Assembly: GCA_963555705.1 (NCBI GenBank)
Contig: OY743190.1
Coordinates: 23,257,491-23,321,490 of the forward strand
DNA: 64,000 nt
Source: Ligustrum vulgare
Lineage: Eukaryota; Streptophyta; Magnoliopsida; Lamiales; Oleaceae
Reading direction: 5' to 3'
The position numbers and the translations under genes were made by a program. This document shows positions 36,285 through 48,620 of this stretch, piece by piece. Numbering within the stretch: position 1 is the stretch's first letter; every line of letters begins with the position of its first letter. The notes below the pieces were generated by a model that saw only the letters and a program-made list of their open reading frames with translations, was not told the origin of the DNA and ran no database searches.

Positions 36285-36640
36285 TTTTTAGATAGATGGA
36301 AGAGACAGAAAGGGGGGAAAAAGATAACGGAGTAATAGGAATTAAGTATTAAAATGATTGTTTTTATTAGGACTGTTATGGTTTGTTTTGCTATATATTT
36401 ATAATGTCAATTTGTAAATACTAATAGTAAGTACGTACGTTGCAAGTCTTATGTATGTGATGAATGATAATAATATTATAATTGAATCAAGAACGAATAT
36501 TTTTTTGTCAAATATAATAATTACCAATCATTCAACGGCTTCTATAAAGGATCATTATAGTTTATTCTATATAGACATTGCTTTGTAAAATTAGGAGAAT
36601 TTTCAAATTCTTTTAATTTTCATTTGAATTTCTTATCATG
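36285..36640 (+). repeat. LTR-like direct repeat A' (right copy), probable 5' LTR of the gypsy element
   Basis: It is homologous to 31200-31512. It ends just before a primer-like motif (GGTATCAAAGC, 36653-36663) and a gag start, so it is likely to be the 5' LTR of the plus-strand gypsy element. No 3' LTR is visible to confirm this. Confidence 0.45.
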
Positions 36641-36692
36641 TACTTCGTCAAAAGGTATCAAAGCATGGTTTCTTATCTCCATATCATTGACA

Positions 36693-36898
36693 ATGACTAT
36701 AGGCGACACAACAATTACAAGGGTAGAATTGGAACAATGTATGAATGATCTAAGTACCTTGATTGGAGAGCTTTGTCAATTATTTTTGCAAGGTGTTGGA
36801 AACAATGGAGGTAAAAACGATGGGAACAATCAACAAGAAAAAGAGGAAATAAAAAAGAGGTGTATGTTCAATGTATCATTGTCTAGAGAGAAAACAAC
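36693..36898 (+). pseudogene. Gypsy gag N-terminus (left part)
   Basis: An open frame from ATG 36693 runs straight into the CACTA end. It is acidic and Gln/Asn-rich (NNGGKNDGNNQQEKEE), usual for the start of a gypsy gag. The continuation lies 11.8 kb away at 48667. Confidence 0.6.
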
Positions 36899-36916
36899 CA
36901 CTAGTACAATAAGAGT

Positions 36917-37247
36917 CAAAGGCGTCGGTTGTAAAACGGAAAAGGCATCAGTTGTATAGGAGACGCCTATAGTAGCGTCGCTAAAACTGTATACTTAAGG
37001 CATTGATTGTAAACCGATGCCTTATATTAATTTAAGGCGTCGGTTGTTACTTAACAACCGACGCCTTAAGTCATATAAAGGCGTCGGTTATTGAATGAAA
37101 ATCGATGCCTTTTATATAACTAAAGGCGTCGGTTGTTATAAACAACTGATGCCTTTTAATGACTTGAGGCATCGGTTGTTTTATAACAACTGACGCCTTA
37201 AGTCATACTTATAGGCGTCGATTTTTGACAACAACCGACGCCTTTTA
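36917..37247. repeat. Left subterminal repeats of the CACTA element
   Basis: About ten copies of AAGGCGTCGGTTGTT in both orientations, several arranged as near-perfect palindromes (for example 37023-37069). Subterminal arrays like this bind the element-encoded TNPA-type protein in En/Spm. Confidence 0.85.
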
Positions 37248-38285
37248 GTATGAATTTTTTTTTTTAATTATTCATTTATTTATATTTCCATTATACCTAT
37301 ATACACTATAACAATCACATACACCAACTAATTATCTACAACAAATAAATAATCGAGGAATGCAAAACAAAACTTAATAACTCAATAAACAGAATTTCGA
37401 AATAATTAATTTTGTATTCACAATATTGTTAAAAAATTTGTACATGTTAACATAAAATGAGCCAAATTTACATACACTTTTCGACGAAGTATTTGGCCCA
37501 TAAATTCCGAACCACGTCAATTTCCTCTGTTGAATAAAATTCTTGAAATGCCTAAAAATAATTAATAAGAATTAATATTTATTATGACAATTACTGTAAC
37601 GCCCCAAGTTCAAAACCTTAAACCTAGGCGTGTAAATGTTTACAAATCTATAGAAATTTCGGCAGAGTCTCCTCTATAACTTGGACTTAACCAACCTGTA
37701 GAGGGACATCATGCCCAACCTAACAATTTAAAACATTAAACACAATTCAACCACATTCTCAACTACATTCATTATTGCCAAAACCAATTCATTCAATCCC
37801 CAAACTCCTCAGTACAAGAATTCCAAACCAACAAACTTTAACAAATAAAATAAGAGATAGTTTAATCGCTAATGCGATGCCATTACTTATTCAAAACTAA
37901 TCCAATCAAAAATTTTAAAAATGGACGAATAAGGAACGATTAATGAAAAACTTAACTAAACCCCAAATTTACTTTATTTAAAAGAATGATAGCAAGTACT
38001 GTCTGAGTCAGCTGCCAAGTGCTCTCCTTGGATCACCTGAAATCTTGGGGAGGGATTGGGGTGAGCTAAAGCTCAGTAAGTAAACTTTATGCATGAATGC
38101 ATGCTTATGACATGAATGCTTTAAAAATTTCCATACATGTATCCCCTTTTTCTTTACTTTCCAGAACATTCAAACATTTCAAACTTTCACTTAACATTTC
38201 AAAACTTTCACTTCATTCCATCGTGAGCTTACTTGGTGTAACTTCTAGTCAATCAGAATACAGTGGGCAATTACTTATTTGGAAC

Positions 38286-38412
38286 CAGATCCCACCGCAA
38301 AGCGGTTTAACATTCACTTTCCCACCGCAAAGCAGTTTAACATTCACTTTCCCACCGCAAAGCGGTTTAACAGTCCACCGTAAACGGTTGAACATTCCGT
38401 CGCAAAGCGACT
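38286..38412. repeat. ~30-bp tandem repeat, CCCACCGCAAAGCGG
   Basis: Three close copies of CCCACCGCAAAGCGGTTTAA plus a spacer, then two decayed copies (CCACCGTAAACGG, CCGTCGCAAAGCGA). It lies inside the LTR-like insertion. Confidence 0.8.
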
Positions 38413-39479
38413 TAATTTGGGTACGCCGGTCCCCCGCGCCCCATTTCCCACTCGCAACTTTCATGAATTAGAAGTACACCCATTCATTCTTTCGAAAACT
38501 TGGGATACATTAACTTTTGAACAAACTTGCACCTTGACACATTTCTTTCATTTAAAAAAACATTTGACTTCCTAATTTCGATGCCAATGCATGCTTCATG
38601 ATGCAATGACATGATAATGTGCATGCTTGAACATTCTTCTCAATAACACATACTTTCATAACGTAAATGAAATTCATCAAGGCAAGTAGATTACAAGGCA
38701 GTCACTTACACATAACTTTCACATTACATTCAACTTTGATGAAAATAGGGGGAAGTTTACTTACTTAACATCCTTAGTATTTACCGTCATCTGGATTTAC
38801 AAGTGGAGGAGCCTCGACTGCCCGTGTCGTCAATGTACCAAAAGTCCTAATTATTCACATTCATCAATAAACATGACTCTCAGTTCACAACCACGTTCGT
38901 TATTCATTTTAACACTAATCGAACATTGACCGAGATTAAAACTTCAATTTAATCCAAACGTGACTTTACATAATAACCAAAACACATAAAACCATAATCG
39001 AAAGCAAAAGATTAAACCATTCGACACAACATTATAAGCTTAACTACTATTAAGGTACTTAAATCAAAACCAAGTTTGAAAAATGTACACGACTTTACAA
39101 TTTTCTCAAAAATCTAGCAATTACAATTATTACTCACGTTCACACAAATCATATTTGAAATAAGGGACTTAATTTCATACAACTTACGAATTGTACTAAT
39201 CCATTTACTCAAATCTCAAACTAAATTATAACTTAGTCAAACTTTATAAAACAATGTCCCATTAAAATTCCAACTTTTTTTTAAAATCTGAAAATATTCA
39301 AAATAAGGTTTCAATTAGACTTAAAACTAACCAAACATAACCTAAAATCTTAAATTCAAGAATTTCCCATATATAACATACACATTTTGATTTTCAATTA
39401 CGAAATTCGAAACCATGAAATAATCAAAATTTGAAATTTCAATTAAACTAATTTAAAATCTTCGAAATCAGAAATTTCC

Positions 39480-39515
39480 AAATATATATATATATATATA
39501 TATACATACATACAT
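39480..39515. repeat. (AT)n/(ACAT)n microsatellite
   Basis: AT units pass into TACA units. A further CATA-rich stretch lies at ~39632-39690 and a (GA)n stretch at 40038-40095. Confidence 0.85.
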
Positions 39516-42500
39516 ACTTGTATACAATTTTTCCCAAACCTGAACATACATTTAAAATCTCAAAATTAAACTAAAATATCAATTAACCAAGCTAAATAAC
39601 AAATGTTTGGAATCTGAAAATACTGTGTAAATTATGCACATATATACACGCATATATGCATCAATACATACATACTTACATACATATTGCCTAAAATTTG
39701 GATCTGCCTGTTTAAATTTCGAAATTGACTTATAATCCAAATCTGAAAATTCTGAAATCTTCATAATAAATACACTCAACATATAGACACATATCAATAC
39801 ATACATTCAACATATATACATGCTTGTGTGTGTGCTCGGTTGAGTGGGTATGAGTGCGAGGGTGAGTGCGCGAGCGGGTGTGTGTGTGCGCGTGAAATCC
39901 GTGAGCGCGGCCCCGGGGAAGAAGGAGAAGAGTGTTACCGTGGGGATGGTGGCCGGTGGTGGTCGTTGTTCGCGCGGTGGTCGGAGGCAGACAGTAGCGG
40001 CGTCGTCGCCGCCGTGAGAGGAGAGGAGAGTGAGTCGCGAGAGAGAGAGAGATCGAATGGAGAGAGAGAGAGCGTGTCTTGAGAGAGAGAGACCGAGAGG
40101 CGTAAGTGAGGGAGAGGTGGAATGAGGTTTAGGTTTAATTTTAATTTTAATCTTTTAAAATTTGCAAATTGGTCCCTCAAGTCTCATAAATTGGTAAGTT
40201 AAGTCCATGACTCTCAAATAAAATTCCAAAGTGTCACCAAACTTTTCCCAACTTCAATTTAATGCAATTTAGGCAACTTACTATTCAACTACAATAGAAA
40301 TGGCAAGTAACAATTAAAATGAACAATTAGATATAGAATTGCACGTAAAATAATTAAGTAACCAATTTATAAACTTTCGAATTGGTACATTGATCGAGAC
40401 GGCGTCCAAGTCTTTCCACTGCAAAATAATTCCATTTATAGACATTAAAAATTATCAATTTAAAATTTATAACAACATTAACATAAATATCATGTGGGAT
40501 TTCAGGATTGCCCATAAAATGAAAAGTGGTCTTACAATTCCATATAAATCATAATTAAACAACTATCATCAATAACTTATACCTCATGTAGAGAAGTAAG
40601 TTGAGAATGAGCTGTGACTATCTCGAACATATTTCTCATAACATAATAGCCACACTCATCTCCTCCATGTTACTGAGGACACTGAAATTTGAATATTTCA
40701 AATTAAAACTACTATTAATAATCTAATGAAAGTGAATATATATTAAACTAATTTGAGAATTTGTAGCAACTTATAAAATTCTAGTTTTCATACAGAGATC
40801 TTTTTCCAATTTACATTGGATGTTGCCCTCTTGCCTCCTAATGACCAAAATGCTCGAAAGGCCCTAAAGTTTCAATAAATATGAATAAGTTATAAAAATA
40901 ATAATAAAACTCAAAATTCTTACATAAATTTTTCCAGAGTCTCCCCTATAAATTGAACGTAACCAACCTGTATAGATACCTATATATTATTGAAAATTAT
41001 CCTAACAATTATCATAATTACAACGCAAACACATCAATTTCACCTCAAACTCTCTACGATTATTCCATGAAAGTAACCCAACTTATTTACAATGCACTAA
41101 ACACAAAAGTTTGAACACTGCAATAATTACTTACACATTCAATGAGGGCTTGATTTCTATGTTACGCCTACATGATTGTGCTGAATCTATGAAGTACACA
41201 ATATTGACTTCACAACATATCGCAAGCAACATCCAATGATTCCTACGTATTATGAACGTGTAAGTATTCTTTAAATAAATAAAGAAATACATAAACAATA
41301 ATAATGGTCTTACTCCTGAAAGTACGACGCTAAAATGAATTGCTTGGATCTCAGTGTATTCATTGTTTCAGCCATGTAACTCACAACACTTTCTACATGT
41401 GTTTTAACTCTGATCGACGCAATCTGTGATGGACACATAAATCAAATTGACTGAACACCAATTTTCTCACACAACCCATGAAGGAACCTAAAAATAATAA
41501 CCAATGAATAAAAATAAAATGAAAATTTAAATGAAAGACATAAATGCGTGTTCAGAATCTTACATTATGAATACTTGCAAGATAGATACATTTATCCATT
41601 TCATTGAGAGCAAGTCGGTGATGTCGTCGATCGTAACATAAAAACCTTCACCGTCCGTGTGATGAAACACAATCGCGTCTAGAGGCACTTGGATGTAGTC
41701 TGTACCAATAGGAAGTGTAAGGACAAGAGAGTGTAACATCTTACAATCATTACCCAAACGTCACAACGTTGCATCATCAATGAGTGGGGGTCGTCTGTTA
41801 GAGGACATATCAAAAGTCTGGGACTTTTTATTTTTTTCAACTTTTTTTGACTGTTTTGTCAACTTTTCCTGCAATTACAGGTTTTTTGTCATCATAACAT
41901 TTCTAATATAATTTTAAAAGTAATTAAACTCTAAAGAAGCTTTTTATAAATATAAAAATTATTACCTCTCCAAAAATCACCAAATCTTTAGGCCATTGAC
42001 AGAAACTTCCAATAGCTTCCCCCACCACGGTGTAGTATGGAGATGGTACTGGAAGAAGTGAAGCTTCGGAAACTTGTATAACATCATCAACCGACACTTT
42101 AACATGATCGGTCAAGAGTTGTTGATGGTGCACAACAGTCTCAGGTCCGGATGGAAAAACCATTCCTCTAGCCACGATTTGATGCTCACCATTACAACCT
42201 ATGGCGAGACGACAAAGGATCGGCTTCTGTTGTTCAACATGAATGTAAATCAATGTTATAGCCCTTACAATTGAAATATAATCAATAATATTGAAAAACA
42301 TAATATTTTAAGAGTAAATACCTGAAGGCCATCAAATGGATCTGGATTAACTGAGTAGCAACTACTGCGAGTTGGTGGTCGGGGTTGTGGAGTTATGTCC
42401 ACTTCGGCATCAACATTTAAGCCCATGCGCTGAAGGATAGCTTCGTATTTCTACTGCATACTGTCAATCTTACTCTGTACCTCTGCTGCATACTCTTTCC

Positions 42501-43942
42501 TGACAAGTTCGGTGATACCAACCTCCAAATCCTTCATTATAATATCCTTAATATCATCTACCGACACAACCCCTCTCGATCGTCTGCTGGTAGCATCAGG
42601 TCTGCCATATACATCCCTCACTGTGACGTAGACACCATATCCCCTAACCTGACCAGGATGATCCTCTTTACCAAGGGCTTCCGATAAGATGTTGTGGTGT
42701 CTCCTTGGGACAAATGTCCCTTGAGTTGCTTCCTCAGATTTTTCAATCCGTTCTCAAAAAAAAAAAAAAAAAAAAAAAAATTATGAAAACTAAATATTAG
42801 TACTTAAATGAAATTTAATTCATATTATGAAAAAATGAGAGACTATACTTACAATTTTTCCATACACCCCCCTCGTTTTCTCGTTGGGGATGTAATAAGA
42901 TCCGTCTTCTTTCTTCTTTGATCGAGCTCGAATCCAATCTAAGCTGCGATCATCACTTAACATGGACGAGCTAAGTGACGCACACGAAGAGGCAGAAGAT
43001 AGTAGTGGATCTGATAAAAGCCACTGTGGCTTCATCCCGGCATAACAAACGGAACCCAAAAAATGTGGATGCTCATTATACGACCGGCTTTTTGTGGCCT
43101 TCTTGCTTTTTTCCTTGAAAAATAAAGCATCACATTCATAGCATCACATTCATTAGTTTTCAACTCAATCATAAAAAATTATTAAGAATCATCACATAGG
43201 AGAGTACGAATTATAATGTCATATACCTTGAAAATCTCAGTCTCACGCTCTTTCTTGAATTGCTCCCATTTCTCTTCGGTCAGATAATTATATAGCATAG
43301 TAGGTGATGCGTATCTTGGGTACTTATTGTTAATGAACTTATGCACCAACTTACTCTTGAAATCTTTCCATTGCATCCCAACAACTCTTAAAATAATTCG
43401 TTTCCTTTCGTCGCCGGGTATGCTGAACTCCTTCTGAAATACAACAATAATAAGTGATATTTATACCCATAACAAAAAAATATATAATAAATTATTAATT
43501 TTACTATGTATGAAGTGATGTAATACCTTTATATCTTCCCAAATCATGTCTTTAAGGCCTTTAGGGACTTTATGCCAATCACTAATATTTATAACCACAT
43601 GAATACGGACCAAAGACCCTATATAAGAATTGAAGTTCTTCTTATGGGGTCCGATCAGCCTATGGAAATTATCAAATTCAATCGCATTTACTTCATCCCC
43701 CCTTCCTCATATTTTTGCAACTAGTTGGTCCTCTATTCTTTTTTTACTGATATTCTGATCATCAGATGAACTGGAAGAATCAGCCATGACTTTCACGGGC
43801 CTGTGCACGTATCTGCGTATATAACAAAACAAAAATATATAAACAAATTAGTAAGCGAATAGTAACAACGAATAGAGCATATATGAACAATATTAAAAAG
43901 TTCTAAGTAAGAAAGTAAATGATCTTGCACAATTATATTGCC

Positions 43943-46900
43943 TCATGAACGACGGTCAATCCACAATTCATCTTCATGATCCTCACGCATGTAATTTGTT
44001 TCAAGATTATCTTCCCTTATAATTGCATCTGGTTGTATACCAATAGAAAATGGAGGAGTTTCGTCAAAATGATCGTACTCTTCTTCATCCATCACATTAC
44101 CAATGCCAACAATATGTCTTTTGCCTTGAAGGACAACTGACCACTTAGTATTTGCTGGATCAAGAACGTAAAATATCTGTTTCGCTTGTGATGCTAGTAT
44201 GAATGGCTCATCAAAATAACCCAACCGACCAAAATCCACCAAAGTGAAGCCTAATTCATCCACTTGAACATCCCGTTTATTATCAACCCATTTACGTCGA
44301 AATAGAGGAAACTTGAACTCCCTGTAATCAAGTTCCCAAATATCTTCAATGACTCCATAATAAGACATTACAGAAAAATATCTTGACATTGCTACTTGAG
44401 TCACTCCACTATTTTGCATCATGCTCTTATCATCTTGACGTTTTGTATAAAATGTATACCCATTAATGTCATATGCTTCATAAGACCTCACAAGAAATGT
44501 TATTCGACATTTGTATAACCACTTTACACTTTCAGAAATGTTATTCGACATTTGTGATAATTCTTGCAACACTTTATCTTTGAACAATTTTGCAAATGAG
44601 CGATTATGTTCAGTAGTTACCCACCTTTCACCTTTTGAAGGATTCTCCGGCCTTAAAATGGACATGTGCTCGTCCAAATATGGATGAACCTTAGTAAGGT
44701 GTTGCAAGACAAGGAGGTGTGCTTTGTCTCGCAATTCAAGACTAGACACAATTGTTTTGCATCCAATCATACCTTTACCTTTAATTCTTCCCTCGTGACG
44801 AGATTTAGGAATACCAATAGCATCAATATCATCTAGGTAATCAGTACAAAAATCAATAACCTCCTCAGCAGCATAACCTTCAATGATACTGCCTTCAGGT
44901 CGAAATAGATTTCTCACATATCCATTTAATATACCCATGTATCTCTCAAATGGATACATATACCTCAAGAACACCGGACCACAAATCTTAATTTCTCTCA
45001 CCAAGTGAACAAGTAAGTGCATCATAATGTCAAAAAATGATGGAGGAAAATACATTTCAAATTGACATAGAGTGATAACAATATCAGCCTGCAAATCATC
45101 CAGTGCATCTGGATCAACAACTTTACTGCAAATTGTATTGAAAAAAAAAAAAGAAAGTTTTATAATGACATTTCTAACATGTTTTGGAAGTATGTCACGA
45201 ACTGCAACTGGTAACAAGTGTTTTATTAAGACATGACAGTCATGAGACTTCATACCAACCAATTTTAAGTCCTTCATCGACACAAGACTTTTGATGTTCG
45301 ATGAGTATCCAGATAGAACCTTAACAGAATTTAGGCACTCACAAAAACTTATTTTTTGGCTTTGATACCATCTTTTGTCTTTCCTTGAATGTTCAATAAT
45401 GTCCCGATGACACTATCACATACATTTTTCTTGACATGCATTACATCAAGACAATGCCTTACCTGTAAGTGTTCCCAGTAGGGTAGATCCCAAAATATGG
45501 GTCTCTTCTTCCAAAGACTCTTCTGAGGAGGTTTAAAAGGTTTGACAAACATAATATCAATATTTTTAACTCGTTCATAAACCTCATTTCCTGTTAATGG
45601 TAAGCGAGAAACTCGAGTCTCGACTTTTCCATTGAAGAAATTTTTCTTCTTTCGATAAGGGTGGTGAACAGGGAGAAATATACGATGACTCATAAAAATA
45701 TTTTTCTTACAGTTTTTCAACCAAAGATCAACCGTATCTTCTTCACAAATGGGACATGCTTTAGCTCCTTTATTAGTATACCCCAAAAAATTGCCATAAG
45801 TTGGAAAATCATTTATGGTGCAAAATATCATAGCACGTAACGTGAAATTCATTTGGCTATGTGCATCAAATGCTAACACACCTTCATTCTACAACAGTTT
45901 TAAATCTTCAATTAGTGGCGCTAGGTAAACATCTATGTCATTTTCCGGTTGTTTAGGCCTTGATATTAGCAATGACAACATGATGTACTTGCGCTTCATA
46001 CATAACCAAGGAGGAAGATTGTAATTCACCAAAAGAACCGGCCAAGTGCTATGTTGACTACTCATGTTACCGTGCGGGTTCATCCCATCAGTACATAGTC
46101 CAAGCCTAAGATTCCTCTCTTCTCCACCAAATTCGGGAAATATCCTATTAATGGTCCTCCATTGAGGAGAATCAGCCGGGTGTCTTAGCTTTCCATCTTC
46201 TTTCCTCCCATCGGCATGCCACCGCATGTTCTTCGCATCCTTTGCATTGACAAATAAGCGTTTAAATCTTGGTATTACGGGTAAGTACCATAACACCTTT
46301 GCCGGAGAGCCTTTCTTATCCTCCCAATTAACATTGCATTCCTTTCGCTTATACCTCGATGCTCCACACTTTGGACATAGGTTCAAGTCCTTATACTCAT
46401 TCCGATACAATACACAATCATTTGGACATGCATGTATCATCTCGATCTCCATACCCATCGGGCACAACATTTTCTTTGTCTCGTAAATTGAACTAGGAAG
46501 TTCGTTATCCTCCGAAAGCATATCTCGTAAAAGTTCCAATAAAGCCGTGAAACTCCTATCACTCCACCTATTCTTCACTTTCAAGTTATACAACTTAAAC
46601 ACAGTAGACAATTTTGTGAATTTCTTACAACCAGAAAATAAAGGCTGTTCAGAATCATTAAACAGGCTATCGAAAATATGAGGCTTTTCGATGAAATACT
46701 CTTGTATGTCACAAATCATTTCATCTATCCGATCATTATCCACATCATTCTGATCATTGTCCAAATTATTCTCCTCTTGATCACCATTATCATCACCGGT
46801 GCTCGTCCCAGGAAGTATACTCTCACCGTGCCATATCCACCGTACATAACCTTCCTTAAACCCACGATGGATCAAATGACTCTTGACTTGTTCAGAGCTA

Positions 46901-47076
46901 CGGAACTTTCTCATATTCTTACAATCACAACAAGGATACAAAAGCATTTCTTCACCTTCTTTTATTTTGTTTTCCTCGACACATTTCATAAACTCTTCAA
47001 CTCCTTTCATATATTCATGTGTATTACGTTTCTCATACATCCAACTCCGATCTATATCTAATAACACATATATCAA
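43943..47076 (-). pseudogene. CACTA transposase TNP2, interrupted
   Basis: Minus strand, three blocks: 47076-45889 (395 aa), 45879-45349 (176 aa), 45283-43943 (446 aa). Block 1 has the transposase-associated zinc-binding domain (LYPCCDCKNMRKF, HLIHRGFKEGY) and the start of the TNP2 core (KPLFNDSEQPLF-type, CPNDCVLYRNEY, LCPKCGASRY). Block 2 continues the core (KACPICEEDT, GHRRFLP-type, CLDVMHVKKNVCDSV). Block 3 has DUF4218 (KSHDCHVLIKHLLPVAVR) and DUF4216 (KLPLFRRKWVD-type, GLVDF-type). A single TAG separates blocks 1 and 2, which stay in one frame. Between blocks 2 and 3 about 35 residues are missing and the frame changes. The family cuts and rejoins element ends. Confidence 0.9.
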
Positions 47077-47902
47077 GATATTTACTATGTGTTAAAACGA
47101 ATGAAATCACCTTAATTTATTATTTTAATTTTAATTTATAAAACTTACAAAAATTTTGACAGAATCTCCCCTATAAATTGGACTTAACCAACCCGTAGGG
47201 GGAATCAAAATGCCACAATAAAACTAAAATATTTAACTTCAACATATTCAAAACTCAAATAAAACTCCAGTCGAACTTCAACATTTTCATCTAGTCTAAA
47301 ATATTCAACCTCAGCATATTAAAAACTTAAACATTTTTAACCTTTTAATTATTCACTATATACGCTCATATCTCCAGATCATCACAACATAATCATCTCA
47401 ACTCACCAAAACATCAAATAAGTATAAGACATCTCAAATAATTCACTTATAAATACCTCACAATCATTACTTATCCGTAACTACTTGAAGACACATATAT
47501 CAAAATATTCACCATGTGTTAATACGAATGAAATTACCTTAATTTATTATTTACATTTTTATTTATAAAATCTTACAAAAATTTTGACAGAATCTCCCCT
47601 ATAAATTGAACTTAACCAACCTGTAGGGGGAATCAAAATGTCACAATAAAACTAAAATATTTAAGTTCAACATATTCAAAACTCAAACAAAACTCCAGTC
47701 GAACTTCAACATTTTCATCTAATTTAAAATATTCAACCTCAACATGTTAAAAACTCAAACATTTTTAGCTTTTTAATTACTCACTATATATATATGCTCA
47801 TATCTCCAGATTATCACAACATAATCATGTCAACTCACCAAAACATCCAAAAAGTACAAACCATCTCAAATAATTCATTTATAAACATCTCACAATCATT
47901 AC
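47064..47902. repeat. ~410-bp tandem duplication upstream of TNP2
   Basis: 47064-47470 and 47491-47902 are direct copies, about 90% alike by eye. Each contains CAGAATCTCCCCTATAAATT. The same block occurs at ~37669 and ~40935. The first copy overlaps the start of the TNP2 frame, so the real start may be a little further in. Confidence 0.85.
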
Positions 47903-48079
47903 TAAAATAAAATTAATATTCTACAATTTCAATAAAACTCCAATAATTTCTAAATTCCAAATTCAAACAAGACTAATAAGTACATTTAAATCAATAAACA
48001 TATTAAATCATAAATATATAAATTTAATTATAAACTAACAAAATGAACAAACTAGTTTAAGCTTAAAAAATAAAAAATT

Positions 48080-48355
48080 ACCGTGTTGGTGGGACGGTGG
48101 TAGCTGGGGAGGGAAGGTGGCCATTGGCGGAGGTGCTGGCTGGGGTTCTCTATGCGCGGCTGGGGGAGGACGGTGGCGGAGGTGCCGGTACACGGTGGTG
48201 GATTGGGTATGGCGCACGAAGGAAAAGAGAGGGGAGCGGGGTGGGGGTGGTGCGCGACGGAGAAGAAATGGTGGCGCTGGAGCTGCACTACCGGTCGGAG
48301 GTGACTACGGTGGGGGAGTGTGATGAACGAGGCTTTGAGGCACTGTGGAGCTGAG
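48080..48355. other. G+C-rich segment near the CACTA right end
   Basis: A GGTGG/GGCGG-rich stretch is open in several frames on both strands and has no recognisable domain. It lies between the TNP2 upstream region and the terminal repeats, so it may be part of the promoter or 5' UTR of the transposase gene. Confidence 0.4.
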
Positions 48356-48436
48356 CAGCACTGTGGGATTCAAAATTAAAAGACGTACAACTGAAGATTA
48401 ATTTTTAGACCTAGGCGGAGGGAAATATTTAACTTA

Positions 48437-48620
48437 AAGGCGGCGGTTCCTTTCAAGAACCGCTGCCTTTAATTAAAGGGCGTCGGTTTTTAGTAAGAAC
48501 TGACGCCCTTAATGGGCCGCCTCCACCGGCGTAGGTTCTTACTAAAGAACCGACGTTTTTTATAAATTTTTATTTACAATTTTGCCACCGCTTTTTTTGA
48601 GGCGTCATTTTTTTGAGAAA
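48437..48620. repeat. Right subterminal repeats of the CACTA element
   Basis: GGCGGCGGTTC / GGGCGTCGGTT and inverted AAGAACCGACG units mirror the left array but are more diverged. Confidence 0.8.

Larger units (their letters stand above)
37595..40536 (+). mobile_element. LTR-like insertion (possible solo LTR) in a CACTA intron
   Basis: It begins TGTAACGCCCCAAGTTC and may end at TTACA (40536), with ATTAC/ATTCC as imperfect flanks. It carries the GGGGTGAGCTAAAGCTCAGT block (~38060-38080) and TTGGTCCCTCAAGTCTCA block (~40168) often seen in long plant gypsy LTRs, plus a G+C/GA-rich segment at 39830-40110. It separates the last two coding exons of the CACTA second gene. No pol is present, which favours a solo LTR. 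Confidence 0.5.
37474..43787 (-). pseudogene. CACTA second gene: TNPA-like/DUF8039 + Ulp1 (C48) cysteine protease, stops
   Basis: Multi-exon, minus strand, GT..AG introns: 43787-43527, 43433-43227, 43113-42853, 42752-42322, 42226-41966, ~41880-41564, ~41489-41297, ~41265-41130, ~40690-40585 and last exon ~37553-37474. Exon 4 has VPRRHHNILSEALGKEDHPG and VRGYGVYVTV, usual for plant En/Spm second proteins. Exon 5 has the DUF8039 pattern (CRLAIGCNGEH..VSVDDVIQVSEASLLPVP). The later exons form a Ulp1-type peptidase: HWMLLAICC (His), VYFIDSAQS (Asp), HGGDECGYYVMRNMFE (Cys). The C-terminus ends RNLWAKYFVEKCM. At least five in-frame stops (exons 1, 4, 6, 7 and the Cys exon). The family could be a de-SUMOylation-type protease, but its role in transposition is unknown. 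Confidence 0.75.

Noticed and set aside
36917..37247. CRISPR-like appearance of regularly recurring GGCGTCGGTT units
   Set aside because: Units are palindromic and in both orientations within a CACTA end in a plant genome. They are subterminal transposon repeats.
39828..40180. Open frames on both strands in a G+C/GA-rich stretch
   Set aside because: Low-complexity (GA)n and GGTGG content keeps frames open by composition. No domain is seen, and it lies inside an LTR-like insertion.
46226..47095. Plus-strand frames opposite the TNP2 gene
   Set aside because: Antisense shadows of a clearly coding minus-strand transposase.
48052..48354. Overlapping frames on both strands near the CACTA right end
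   Set aside because: Same composition effect (GGTGG-rich), with no recognisable protein features.
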